64,000 bases of DNA, taken from assembly GCF_040581405.1 (NCBI RefSeq), contig NZ_CP137157.1, positions 2,189,001 through 2,253,000 of the forward strand, in the 5' to 3' direction. The position numbers and the translations under genes were made by a program. Below the pieces are notes generated by a model. That model saw only the letters and a list, made by a program, of their open reading frames with translations. It was not told the origin of the DNA and ran no database searches. This document shows positions 9,003-17,461 of this stretch, piece after piece (the stretch's first letter is position 1; the number at the start of each line of letters is the position of its first letter). The DNA is from Komagataeibacter sucrofermentans DSM 15973 (GTDB taxonomy: Bacteria; Pseudomonadota; Alphaproteobacteria; Acetobacterales; Acetobacteraceae).

Positions 9003-10523
9003 ATGAACATCCCATCCCGCCCGACTGGCCAGCAGGCCTATGACATCCTGCGCCAGCGTTTTGCCCGCATGGGGCAGATCCGCAACGCGCTCGGCATTCT
9101 GGGGTGGGACAAGGACACCATGATGCCCGCAGGCGCTGCCGACAGCCGCGCCGAGAGCATCGCCACCCTTGCCGTGCTCTCGCACGAACTCATGACCGCG
9201 CCCGACATGCCCGACCTGCTCGCCCGCGCCCATGCCCCCGATGATGCCATGGCCGCCGCTAACCTGACCGAGATGCGCCGCCAGCACGCCCATGCCGCCG
9301 CCGTGCCCGGTGATCTGGTAGAGGCCACATCCCGCGCCGCCTCGCGCTGCGAGATGGCATGGCGCACGGCGCGGCAGAACAGCGATTTCGCTGGCCTGCT
9401 GCCGCACCTGCAAACGGTGCTGGACTGCACGCGCGCCGTGGCTGCCGCCAAGGCCGAAGCTCTCGGCCTTTCCCCCTATGACGCCCTGCTTGACCAGTAT
9501 GACGCAGGCACGCGGCAGGCCGATATCGACCCCGTATTCGCCGAACTGGCCAGCGAACTGCCCGACCTGATCGCAACCGCACTGCACCACCAGAAAAGCC
9601 TGCCCGGACCCATCGCCCCCACCGGCCCCTTTGCCGTGCCCGCGCAGGAAACCCTGGGCCGCGAGACCATGGCCGCCCTGGGCTTTGACATGCAGCGCGG
9701 GCGGCTTGATGTCAGCCTGCACCCCTTCTGTGGTGGGGCGGAGGATGACGTGCGCATCACCACCCGTTACGAGGCGGATGACTGCATCAACGCGCTGATG
9801 GGCATCGTGCATGAAACCGGCCATGCGCTGTATGAGCAGGGCCTGCCCAAAGAATGGCGCGCCCAGCCCGTGGGTGAGGCGCGGGGCATGAGCCTGCATG
9901 AAAGCCAGTCCCTGCTGATGGAAATGCAGGTGGCGCGCAGCCGTCCCTTCATGGACTGGATGGCCCCGCGCCTGCGCACGGCTTTTGGCGGCAGCAGTGG
10001 CGATGCGGCATGGGGGGCGGACAACCTGCACCGCCTTGTCACCCGCGTGCGCCCTGGCTTCATCCGCGTGGATGCCGATGAGGTCACCTACCCCGCCCAC
10101 ATTCTGGTGCGCTACGAGATGGAAACCGCGCTGATTGCAGGCAGGATGAAACTGGCCGACCTGCCCGAAGCCTTCAATGCCCGCATCCATGATCTGCTGG
10201 GCCTGAAAGTGCCCGAGGACCGTCTGGGCTGCCTGCAGGATATTCACTGGCCATCGGGCTCGTGGGGGTATTTCCCCACCTATACGCTGGGCGCGATCAT
10301 CGCAGCGCAGTTGCGCGAGGCCGCCGAGCGCGACAACCCCGCCATCATGTCCAGCATTGCGAATGGCGATTTCACGCCCCTGCTCGACTGGCTGCGCCCG
10401 CGCATCCATGCCCGTGGCAGCGGGGCGAGCACAAAGGAGATCGTGCGCGACGCCACCGGGGCGGTGCCCAATACCGGGCCATACCTGCGCCATTTGCGGC
10501 AGCGTTACTGCGCGCAGGTCTGA
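9003..10523 (+). CDS. M32 family metallocarboxypeptidase (carboxypeptidase Taq type)
   Basis: Zinc carboxypeptidases of family M32 trim amino acids one at a time from peptide C termini in the cytoplasm. This protein is 506 residues, the usual size. The zinc motif HETGH is at residues 270-274, followed by the family segments SLHESQSLLMEMQV and, near residue 355, VDADEVTYPAHILVRYE. No signal peptide is visible. I chose ATG 9003 rather than the in-frame GTG at 8997 because AGGAG (8993-8997) ends five bases before the ATG and overlaps the GTG. It is a single-gene unit, with a repeat on each side. Confidence 0.93.
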   Translation: MNIPSRPTGQQAYDILRQRFARMGQIRNALGILGWDKDTMMPAGAADSRAESIATLAVLSHELMTAPDMPDLLARAHAPDDAMAAANLTEMRRQHAHAAAVPGDLVEATSRAASRCEMAWRTARQNSDFAGLLPHLQTVLDCTRAVAAAKAEALGLSPYDALLDQYDAGTRQADIDPVFAELASELPDLIATALHHQKSLPGPIAPTGPFAVPAQETLGRETMAALGFDMQRGRLDVSLHPFCGGAEDDVRITTRYEADDCINALMGIVHETGHALYEQGLPKEWRAQPVGEARGMSLHESQSLLMEMQVARSRPFMDWMAPRLRTAFGGSSGDAAWGADNLHRLVTRVRPGFIRVDADEVTYPAHILVRYEMETALIAGRMKLADLPEAFNARIHDLLGLKVPEDRLGCLQDIHWPSGSWGYFPTYTLGAIIAAQLREAAERDNPAIMSSIANGDFTPLLDWLRPRIHARGSGASTKEIVRDATGAVPNTGPYLRHLRQRYCAQV

Positions 10524-10539
10524 AACCCGCATATCCATA

Positions 10540-10620
10540 AACGCTTTTGGAGGCCGCCTTTTTTTAAAAAGGCGGCCTTCTTTCTCAGCTTTTTGAAAAA
10601 AGCTTCACCAGAAACCTTAT
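10540..10620 (+). repeat. Dispersed intergenic repeat, copy C (full length)
   Basis: The left hairpin GGCCGCC-T7-AAAAA-GGCGGCC is perfect. The right hairpin is AGCTTTTTGAAAAAAGCT (10588-10605). The ends (AACGCTTTTGG and CCAGAAACCTTAT) are more diverged inverted repeats than in copy A. It follows the M32 peptidase gene, where the T-run after the G/C stem would serve as an intrinsic terminator. Confidence 0.8.
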
Positions 10621-10722
10621 CCGATTTTTCTCAGGCCGCCTCAGCGCACGACTGGCGGTCAGGGCGGACATGCCACATGATCCCCTTGCCATTCGCCCCC
10701 GTTCGTGACGAGATAAGGCGCG

Positions 10723-11874
10723 ATGCACGCCATGATCCCTACAACCTTCCGCCGCCTGCGCCATGCGGGCTTTCTCCTTGCCTGCGGCACCAGCCTGCTC
10801 GCGGCCCTGCCCGCAGCCCATGCCGCCAAGCCCGCGCCGCCGCTCAACCCGCCCGCGGCACTTGAGGATGTCGCCTCATCCTCGACCAGCGCATGGGACC
10901 GGGTGGTGGTGCTGCCCGATGGCAGGCTGCTCGTCGAACTGCCGCGCTGGGCGGGCAATTCCGGGCCGGGGCTTGCCGTGCTCGACGCCAGCGGCAACCC
11001 CCAGCCCTATCCCGATGCAACATGGAACGACCCCGCCGCCCCGGCCTCGTCGCGCCTCGTGGCACCGGCTGACATGCAGCTCCAGCCCGATGGCACGCTG
11101 TGGGTGCTCGATAGCGGGCAGCCCGACCCTGCGGGCAAGCCGCTCGAAGGGGGCGCCAAGATCATCAAGATCGATACACGGGGCCAGCGCGTGCTCCAGA
11201 CCTGGCCGCTCAACCCCGACATGCTGCGCGCGGGCAGCTATGCCGCCACCATGCGGGTGGCGCGTGGCCATGCCTTTGTGGGGGATGCGGGCGTTCCGGC
11301 CATGATCGTGGTCAGGCTCGACACCAACACCCAGCGCCGCCTGATGGAGCACACGCCTGCGCTCACCGCCCACCAGCCCATTACGGTCGAGGGCAAGGTG
11401 GCCACCAACCCCGCAGGCCACACCGCCATTGTCAACATCAGCCAGATGGATGTCAGCGCCGATGGGCAGTGGCTGTATTTCGAACCGCTCTGTGGCCCGG
11501 TCTACAAGCTTGATACCGACCTGCTCGTTGACCCCAACGTCACCCCGATCGAACTCGAGGAAGGGCCGACGCTATGGTACAAGACCCCCCCGCTTGGCGG
11601 CATTACGGTGGGGCCGGATGGCACGCTGTATTTCAATGACGTGTCCACCGGCAGCATCTTCCGCCTGATGCCCGATCGCGTGTACCAGAAAATCGTGACC
11701 GACCCGCGCCTGCACTGGCCCGCAGGCTCGTTTGCAACAAAGGACGGTCAGCTTTACGTGCCCGCAGCCCAGCTCGACCGCACGGCCCCGCTCAATGGCG
11801 GCGCCAATGCCATACAGTGGCCGGTGCACATCTACCGCATCAATATCGGCACCCTGCCCCCGCCGAAATTCTGA
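10723..11874 (+). CDS. Secreted MRJP/yellow-family beta-propeller protein
   Basis: This is a 383-residue exported protein. Residues 1-30 form a signal peptide (Arg-rich start, hydrophobic core, ALPAAHA cleavage site). The mature part looks like a six-bladed propeller of the major royal jelly/yellow family, related to SMP-30/gluconolactonase: repeated blades such as LQPDGTLWVLDSGQ, MDVSADGQWLYFEPLCGPVY and ITVGPDGTLYFNDVSTGSIF. The YFEPLCGPVYKL segment is typical of the family. Bacterial members are little studied; some are thought to bind or oxidise small ligands in the periplasm. ATG 10723 follows AAGG by four bases, and ATG 10732 is an alternative. It is not obviously in an operon with thrC, since a strong hairpin lies between. 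Confidence 0.8.
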   Translation: MHAMIPTTFRRLRHAGFLLACGTSLLAALPAAHAAKPAPPLNPPAALEDVASSSTSAWDRVVVLPDGRLLVELPRWAGNSGPGLAVLDASGNPQPYPDATWNDPAAPASSRLVAPADMQLQPDGTLWVLDSGQPDPAGKPLEGGAKIIKIDTRGQRVLQTWPLNPDMLRAGSYAATMRVARGHAFVGDAGVPAMIVVRLDTNTQRRLMEHTPALTAHQPITVEGKVATNPAGHTAIVNISQMDVSADGQWLYFEPLCGPVYKLDTDLLVDPNVTPIELEEGPTLWYKTPPLGGITVGPDGTLYFNDVSTGSIFRLMPDRVYQKIVTDPRLHWPAGSFATKDGQLYVPAAQLDRTAPLNGGANAIQWPVHIYRINIGTLPPPKF

Positions 11875-11878
11875 CACA

Positions 11879-11904
11879 CCCGGCGCGGAATCGCCCGCGC
11901 CGGG
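11879..11904 (+). terminator. GC-rich hairpin after the MRJP-family gene
   Basis: A perfect 10-bp stem CCCGGCGCGG/CCGCGCCGGG with a six-base loop begins four bases after the stop codon. There is no T-run after it, so it may stop or only slow RNA polymerase, or protect the mRNA end. Confidence 0.5.
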
Positions 11905-11950
11905 CCTGCGCCCCCTTCGCGCGGGCGGGAGTTGGGATTATGATGGCGCA

Positions 11951-13351
11951 ATGCGCTATATTTCTACCCGGGGGCAAGCCCCCGTCCGCGATTTTTCGTC
12001 CGTTCTGCTGGCGGGGCTGGCAGAGGACGGTGGCCTGTACCTGCCGGAAAGCTGGCCCGAGCTTTCGGTAGATGACTGGCGCGCCCTGCGTGGCCTGCCC
12101 TACCCGGAGCTTGCGGCCCGGATCATAGCCCCCTTCGCCGAAGGCTCGATTACGCACGATGTGCTGCTCGGGCTGTGCCGCGAGGCCTATGCCCGATTCG
12201 ATCACCCCGCCATCGTGCCGCTGACACAGGTGGAAGACGGGCTGTTCGTGCAGGAACTGTTCCACGGCCCGACGCTGGCCTTCAAGGACATGGCCATGCA
12301 ACTGCTTGGCCGCCTGTTCGACCACGTGCTGACCGAGCGCGACCAGAAGGTGACCATTGTGGGTGCGACCTCGGGTGATACCGGCTCGGCCGCCATCGAA
12401 GCGTGCCGGGGCCGCGAGCGCCTGCGCGTGGTGATCCTGCACCCCGAGGGCCGCACATCGGAAGTGCAGCGCCGGCAGATGACCACCGTGCTGGAACCCA
12501 ACGTGACCAACCTTGCGGTAAAAGGCACGTTTGATGACTGCCAGGATCTGGTCAAGGCGATGTTCGCCGACCTGCCCTTCCGCACGGACATGAACCTCTC
12601 CGCCGTCAACTCCATCAACTGGGCGCGCATTGCAGCCCAGGTGCCCTATTACGTCTATTCCGCCCTGGCCCTTGGCGCGCCCGATCGTGAAGTGTCGTTT
12701 GCCGTGCCGACCGGCAATTTCGGCAACGTGCTGGCCGCGTGGGTGGCCCGCCGCATGGGCCTGCCCATCCGCGCGCTGTGCGTGGGCTCCAACCGCAACG
12801 ATATTCTCAGCCGCTTCCTCAACGAGAACGACATGAGCATCCACGGCGTGGTGCCCAGCCTGTCGCCCTCGATGGATATTCAGGTCTCGTCGAACTTCGA
12901 GCGCCTGCTGTTCGAACTGCTTGACCGCGATGCCGAAGCCTGCGCGCGCATCATGACCGATTTCCGCAAGACCGGCGTGATGAGGGTCGCAACCCCCGTA
13001 TGGGACCGCGCCAATGCGCTGTTCCACGGCATGGCGCTCGATGATGACGCAACAGCGGCCGAAATCCGCACGCTCAACACGCGCAGCCACTACCTGGCCG
13101 ATCCGCACACCGCCATTGGCATTGCCGCTGGCCGCGCCTTCCGCGAGCCGGGCATTCCCATGGTGGCCATGTCAACCGCGCACCCGGCCAAGTTCCCCGA
13201 TGCAATGGCGAAGGCCACCGGCATCCGCCCGCCCCTGCCGGACCCGCTGGCCGACCTGTATGACCGGCCCGAGCGCTACACCGTGGTGCCCGCCGATCTG
13301 GGCGTGATCGAGGACAAGGTGCGCGCGGCCGTCCTGACCAACGCGCCCTGA
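11951..13351 (+). CDS. thrC: Threonine synthase
   Basis: This PLP enzyme converts O-phosphohomoserine to threonine, the last step of the pathway. The 466-residue protein starts MRYISTRGQAPVRDF, the conserved start of the proteobacterial long form. The motif GPTLAFKDMAMQLLG carries the PLP lysine, and GATSGDTGSAAIEA with VPTGNFGNV form the phosphate and cofactor pockets. The open frame extends upstream into the MRJP gene, but homology and the intergenic hairpin support ATG 11951. The other threonine genes (thrA/hom, thrB) are not here, so it is probably expressed as a small unit, possibly with the M16 peptidase 72 bases downstream. Confidence 0.96.
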   Translation: MRYISTRGQAPVRDFSSVLLAGLAEDGGLYLPESWPELSVDDWRALRGLPYPELAARIIAPFAEGSITHDVLLGLCREAYARFDHPAIVPLTQVEDGLFVQELFHGPTLAFKDMAMQLLGRLFDHVLTERDQKVTIVGATSGDTGSAAIEACRGRERLRVVILHPEGRTSEVQRRQMTTVLEPNVTNLAVKGTFDDCQDLVKAMFADLPFRTDMNLSAVNSINWARIAAQVPYYVYSALALGAPDREVSFAVPTGNFGNVLAAWVARRMGLPIRALCVGSNRNDILSRFLNENDMSIHGVVPSLSPSMDIQVSSNFERLLFELLDRDAEACARIMTDFRKTGVMRVATPVWDRANALFHGMALDDDATAAEIRTLNTRSHYLADPHTAIGIAAGRAFREPGIPMVAMSTAHPAKFPDAMAKATGIRPPLPDPLADLYDRPERYTVVPADLGVIEDKVRAAVLTNAP

Positions 13352-13423
13352 GCCTTTCCCCCATCCATCTTACGTAAACAAGGGGTGCTGGCGCCAAGGC
13401 GCCACGCCGCCCGCAGGACCAGC

Positions 13424-14689
13424 ATGACCGACCTGATCAATGTGACCCGACTGGACTCCGGCCTGACCATCGTGACCGAACGGATGGACAGGGTGGAAAC
13501 CATTTCGCTCGGGGCGTATGTCGCCGCGGGCACCTGTAACGAGAGTGCTGCGGAGAACGGGGTTTCCCATTTTCTCGAGCACATGGCCTTCAAGGGCACG
13601 GGCACCCGCACTGCCGTGGGCATTGCGGAGGAAATCGAGAACGTGGGCGGCCACATCAACGCCTATACCGCGCGCGAGCACACGGCCTATTACGTCAAGC
13701 TGCTCAAGGAAAACCTTGATCTGGGTGCCGACATCATCGGCGATATCCTGACCCATAGCAGCCTCGCGCCTGATGAACTCGAGCGCGAGCGCGGCGTGAT
13801 CCTGCAGGAAATCGGCCAGGCCAATGACACGCCGGACGACATCGTGTTCGACCATTTTCAGGAAACCGCCTTCCCCGACCAGCCGATGGGCCGCCCCACG
13901 CTGGGCAAGGAAGCGGGCATCCAGTCCATGGCGCGCGAAACGCTGGTCAACTACATGGGCACGCATTACCGCGCGGGCAACACCATTGTCGCGGCGGCGG
14001 GCAACCTCGAGCATGGCCGCGTGGTGGATCTGGTGCAAAAGCACTTTGCCGACCTGCCCACCGGCGCCGTGCCGCCGCAGCCGGGCGTGAACTATGTGGG
14101 GGGCGCGTTCGTGCAGGAGCGTGAACTCGACCAGGCGCATATCGTGCTGGGCTTTCCCTCCATGCCGTATGGCGACCCGGATTATTACCCGGCCCTGCTG
14201 CTCTCCACGCTGCTCGGCGGTGGCATGTCCTCGCGCCTGTTCCAGGAAATCCGTGAAAAGCGCGGGCTGGTCTATTCGGTCTATTCCTTCAATGCGCCGT
14301 TCCGCCAGGGTGGCCTGTTTGGCATCTATGCCGGCACGGGCGAGGCGCAGGTGGCCGACCTCGTGCCGGTCACGCTGGAGGAGCTGCGCAAGGTGCGCCA
14401 CACCGTCAACGCCAGCGAACTGGCGCGGGCACGGGCGCAGCTCAAATCCTCGCTGCTCATGTCGCTCGAAAGCACCGGCAGCCGCTGCGAGCAGCTGGCC
14501 CGGCAGTTGCAGGTGTTTGGCCGCCTGATCCCGACCACCGAGACGGTGGGCAAGATCGACGCCGTCACCATTGAAGACGTGCAGCGTGTCGCCACCCGCA
14601 TCTTCAGCGGCAGGCCCACCCTGGCCTCGCTCGGGCCGGTCAGCCACCTGCCCTCGCTCGACAGCATTACGGGAGCGCTCGCGGCATGA
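13424..14689 (+). CDS. M16 family zinc peptidase (processing-peptidase type)
   Basis: This 421-residue protein is like the bacterial relatives of the mitochondrial processing peptidase beta subunit. The inverted zinc motif HFLEH is at residues 49-53 with the third ligand in the following ERGVILQEI helix, so the protein should be catalytic by itself. The second half contains the typical SRLFQEIREKRGLVYSVYSF substrate loop. No signal peptide is seen. ATG 13424 is preceded by GCAGGA; an upstream in-frame extension to 13385 adds no conserved sequence. Its stop overlaps the pmbA start in an ATGA, so the two are translationally coupled. The thrC-M16 neighbourhood is recurrent in alphaproteobacteria. 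Confidence 0.93.
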   Translation: MTDLINVTRLDSGLTIVTERMDRVETISLGAYVAAGTCNESAAENGVSHFLEHMAFKGTGTRTAVGIAEEIENVGGHINAYTAREHTAYYVKLLKENLDLGADIIGDILTHSSLAPDELERERGVILQEIGQANDTPDDIVFDHFQETAFPDQPMGRPTLGKEAGIQSMARETLVNYMGTHYRAGNTIVAAAGNLEHGRVVDLVQKHFADLPTGAVPPQPGVNYVGGAFVQERELDQAHIVLGFPSMPYGDPDYYPALLLSTLLGGGMSSRLFQEIREKRGLVYSVYSFNAPFRQGGLFGIYAGTGEAQVADLVPVTLEELRKVRHTVNASELARARAQLKSSLLMSLESTGSRCEQLARQLQVFGRLIPTTETVGKIDAVTIEDVQRVATRIFSGRPTLASLGPVSHLPSLDSITGALAA

Positions 14690-16026
14690 GTGCCAATTCC
14701 CTTGACCTGATCGCAGCCCTCATTGCCCGCGCCCGCGCCGCGGGGGCCGATGCGGCGGATGCCATATACGTCAACCGCGTGGCCCATGGCGTGCAGGTGC
14801 GCAATGGCTGCACGGAAGACCTCGAACGCTCCGAGACATGCGACCTGGGCCTACGGGTATTCGTGGGCCAGCGCGCGGCCATCGTCTCGGCCACGGCACT
14901 TGATCCCGAGCGCTTCGATACGCTGGCCGCCCGTGCGGTGGCCATGGCCCGCGTGGTGCCCGAGGACCGTTTTGCCGGGCTGTGCGAACAGGCCCGGCAC
15001 GGCTTTGTCGATGCCACCGGTCTTGACCTGTTCGACCCCGCCACCCCCACCACCACCGACCTCATGGCCCGCGCCCGCACGGCCGAGGAAGCAGCCCTTG
15101 CGGTGGCTGGCGTGTCGAACAGCAACGGGGCCTCGGCCAGCTTTGGCCTGTCGGACATCATCCTCATGACATCGGCCGGTTTTTCGGGTCGCTATGCCCG
15201 CACCAGCCATTCGGTCTCGGCCAGCGTGGTGGCGGGGTCAGGCACGCAGATGCAGCGTGATTACGACTACCACGCCACCGTGCATCTGTCCGACCTTGAG
15301 GATGCGGCCCTGATCGGCCGCCGCGCGGGCGAGCGCACGGTTGCCCGCCTCAACCCGGTGCGCCCACGCACGGGGCGGCTGCCCATCGTGCTTGACCCGC
15401 GCGTTTCCACCTCGCTGCTCGGGCACCTGTCAGGCGCGATCAATGGCATTTCGATCGCGCGCGGCACCTCCTTCCTCAAGGAGAAGATGGGCCAGCAGAT
15501 CATGCCAGCAGGCATCACCATCATCGACGACCCGCGGCGGGTGCGTGGCCCCGGCGCGCGCCCGTTTGATGGCGAAGGCATGCTGACCGCCACCCGCACG
15601 CTGGTGGAAAATGGCGTGCTGAAAACCTGGGCGCTTGATTCGCGCTCCGCCCGCCAGCTTGGCCTTACCCCCAATGGCTGCGCCAGCCGGGGCACGTCCG
15701 GGCCGCCCGCGCCCTCGCTGGGCAACATGCACATGCAGCCCGGCACGCTCACGCCCACCGAGCTGATGGCCGATATTGCCGAGGGCATCTACATTACCGA
15801 GATGATGGGCTCGGCCATCAACGGCATTACCGGCGACTACAGCCGTGGTGCGGCAGGCTTCATGATCCGGGGTGGCGTGCTGGCCGAGCCGGTGGCCGAA
15901 CTGACCGTGGCGGGCAACCTCAACGACATGTTCGCCCGCCTTGTACCCGCGAATGACCTGACCTTCCGCCAGTCCACCAACGCGCCCACCATCCGCATTG
16001 ATGACATGGTGATCGCCGGGGCGTAA
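14686..16026 (+). CDS. pmbA: TldD/PmbA family metallopeptidase PmbA (TldE)
   Basis: PmbA/TldE usually pairs with TldD as a peptidase that matures modified peptides and helps degrade unfolded ones. At 446 residues it has the normal length. Conserved PmbA features include GVQVRNGCTEDLERSE near the start, HVSVSASVVAG-like strands in the middle, and GCASRGTSGPPAPSLGN and GAAGFMIRGG near the end. In the family, the zinc HExxxH motif sits in TldD and not in PmbA, and I see none here. Start ATG 14686 overlaps the M16 peptidase stop by four bases. TldD itself is not in the window. Confidence 0.93.
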   Translation: MSANSLDLIAALIARARAAGADAADAIYVNRVAHGVQVRNGCTEDLERSETCDLGLRVFVGQRAAIVSATALDPERFDTLAARAVAMARVVPEDRFAGLCEQARHGFVDATGLDLFDPATPTTTDLMARARTAEEAALAVAGVSNSNGASASFGLSDIILMTSAGFSGRYARTSHSVSASVVAGSGTQMQRDYDYHATVHLSDLEDAALIGRRAGERTVARLNPVRPRTGRLPIVLDPRVSTSLLGHLSGAINGISIARGTSFLKEKMGQQIMPAGITIIDDPRRVRGPGARPFDGEGMLTATRTLVENGVLKTWALDSRSARQLGLTPNGCASRGTSGPPAPSLGNMHMQPGTLTPTELMADIAEGIYITEMMGSAINGITGDYSRGAAGFMIRGGVLAEPVAELTVAGNLNDMFARLVPANDLTFRQSTNAPTIRIDDMVIAGA

Positions 16027-16055
16027 TCGTTGCCTTTCCGTGATTTCATGTTTCT

Positions 16056-16093
16056 GTAAGCCCGTTGCCCCTGTTATGGGGGCGCGGGCTTAC
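16056..16093 (+). terminator. Hairpin after pmbA
   Basis: A stem GTAAGCCCG/CGGGCTTAC encloses a second stem GCCCC/GGGGG with a TT bulge, 30 bases after the pmbA stop. The downstream sequence is only mildly T-rich. It is a likely transcription stop separating pmbA from the Tim44-domain gene. Confidence 0.6.
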
Positions 16094-16180
16094 TTATATC
16101 TGGTTAAAGGCGGCCCGATCTCATGCAGGCTGCATGGATAATGATGGTTCCGATACAGGATTGCAGATACCCTGACCCAG

Positions 16181-17155
16181 ATGAAACAGAATTCCTCGCG
16201 CCTGATGCCGCGTAAAAGCATCATCCTCGCCGCTGGCGCGGCCCTGAGCATGCTCTCCCTCGTGGCGCATCCTGACGTGGCCGATGCCCGTGCGGGCGGT
16301 GGCATGTCGATGGGGAGCCGTGGCTCGCGTACCTACAGCGCCCCTGCCCCCTCACAGACCGCCCCGTTTGGCGCAACGCCTTTCCAGCGCACCATGACAC
16401 CACGCCAGCAGGCCCCCGCCTATGGCGCGCGGGCACCGTTTGGCGCCGGTGCGGGCATGGCCATGGCGCGGCCCCGCCACCCGTTCATGAGCGGGTTCAT
16501 GGGCGGCCTGATCGGTGCCGGGCTGTTTGGCATGGTGTTTGGCCATGGCATGTTCAGTTCGGGCATGGGCGGCGGCGGCTTCCTTGGGCTGCTGATCCAG
16601 CTGGCGCTGATCTTCTTCCTGGTGCGGTGGGCCATCCGCCGTTTTAGCAACAGGGCTGGTGGCAATGCTGGCGGGTCCGTCGCAAGCCCCTTTGGCGCAA
16701 CCGGGCCCGCCGCCTCGCAACAGGGCGGCCCGCAGAATGTGGGCGTAGCCATTACGGCAGCCGACTACCAGGCCTTCCAGCAGGCGCTGATCAATATCCA
16801 GACCGCCTGGAGCCAGCAGAACGTGGACGCAATGCGCCACATGGCCACGCCGGAGATGGTGTCCTACTTCAACAACCAGTTGACCGATCTTGCCAGCCGC
16901 GGGGCACGCAACGTGGTGTCCGATGTGCGCTTCGAACGGGGTGACCTGGTGGAAAGCTGGCGTGAAAACGGGGCCGACTACGCCACCGTGGCCATGCAGT
17001 ATTCCATGATCGACATCACCACCGACATGACTGGCCGCGTAATCGAGGGCGACCCCTCAAACCGCACCACCGTGACGGAACTGTGGACCTTCGTGCGCTC
17101 GGCCGGACTGGGCACATGGCTGCTCTCGGCTATTCAGCAAACGCCGCGCCGCTGA
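16181..17155 (+). CDS. Tim44-like domain membrane protein
   Basis: This 324-residue protein starts with a signal-like hydrophobic segment (residues 12-30). A Gly/Ser/Met/Pro-rich linker follows to about residue 100. Next is a Gly-rich hydrophobic hairpin (GGLIGAGLFGMVFG and LGLLIQLALIFFLVRWAIRR, about 107-155), and then a soluble C-terminal Tim44-like domain (about 185-320). That domain shows the family pattern ITAADYQAFQQALINIQTAW, and near the end VTELWTFVRS. Such proteins are widespread in proteobacteria and probably hold or pass proteins or lipids at the inner membrane, but their role is unsettled. It is a single gene with a strong terminator 16 bases after the stop. Confidence 0.82.
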   Translation: MKQNSSRLMPRKSIILAAGAALSMLSLVAHPDVADARAGGGMSMGSRGSRTYSAPAPSQTAPFGATPFQRTMTPRQQAPAYGARAPFGAGAGMAMARPRHPFMSGFMGGLIGAGLFGMVFGHGMFSSGMGGGGFLGLLIQLALIFFLVRWAIRRFSNRAGGNAGGSVASPFGATGPAASQQGGPQNVGVAITAADYQAFQQALINIQTAWSQQNVDAMRHMATPEMVSYFNNQLTDLASRGARNVVSDVRFERGDLVESWRENGADYATVAMQYSMIDITTDMTGRVIEGDPSNRTTVTELWTFVRSAGLGTWLLSAIQQTPRR

Positions 17156-17171
17156 TCCCGGCCCTACTGAA

Positions 17172-17207
17172 AAAGGCCTGCATCATATGATGCAGGCCTT
17201 TTTTTAT
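17172..17207 (+). terminator. Intrinsic terminator after the Tim44-domain gene
   Basis: Bases 17172-17201 form a perfect palindrome: the arm AAAGGCCTGCATCAT is followed directly by its reverse complement, with T's continuing to 17205. As RNA it folds to a long stem with a U-run. It also has an A-run on the other side, so it could stop transcripts from both strands between convergent genes. Confidence 0.88.
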
Positions 17208-17222
17208 GTGCGGCGCATGGGT

Positions 17223-17267
17223 GCTTTTTTCAAAGCTTTCCGAAAAAAGCTTCACCAAAAACTTTTA
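17223..17267 (+). repeat. Dispersed intergenic repeat, copy D (right half)
   Basis: Only the right hairpin (AAAGCTTTCCGAAAAAAGCTT) and the right end CCAAAAACTTTT remain, preceded by a T-run and A's. It lies between the Tim44-domain gene and the convergent CoxF-like gene, immediately after the palindromic terminator. Confidence 0.7.
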
Positions 17268-17278
17268 CCCTGTTCCCT

Positions 17279-17425
17279 TTATAGGGGGGACAGGCTCAGC
17301 GCATAAAGGATTACCGCCAGCGCCGAGAGCGTAATGGCCACCGCCTTGATGCGTCCCTTGTGCCGGCGCAGCGCCTCCTGCGCTTCCTCCTGCGGGGTCG
17401 CCTGTGCTGTTACTGCTGGCTCCAT
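17279..17425 (-). CDS. Small CoxF-like single-span membrane protein (48 aa)
   Basis: This gene encodes 48 residues, with a start supported by GGGAGGA nine bases upstream of ATG 17425. The N-terminal half is charged (QEEAQEALRRHKGRIK) and is followed by one transmembrane helix (AVAITLSALAVILYALSLS). Size, charge pattern and position match the small CoxF-type proteins that often follow ctaB in alphaproteobacterial cytochrome oxidase operons, between ctaB and ctaG. Neither ctaG nor ctaE follows here. It begins 36 bases after the ctaB stop on the same strand, so it is probably co-transcribed. The function of CoxF-type proteins is unclear; the assignment rests on context and architecture, not on a conserved motif. 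Confidence 0.68.
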   Translation of the reverse strand: MEPAVTAQATPQEEAQEALRRHKGRIKAVAITLSALAVILYALSLSPL

Positions 17426-17461
17426 GAACCTGATCCTCCCGTATGGATGAAAACGGCCCGC

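Noticed and set aside
8958-10538. Open frame of 526 codons antisense to the M32 carboxypeptidase
   Set aside because: It mirrors the peptidase gene over its whole length, lacks motifs and has no plausible start signal.
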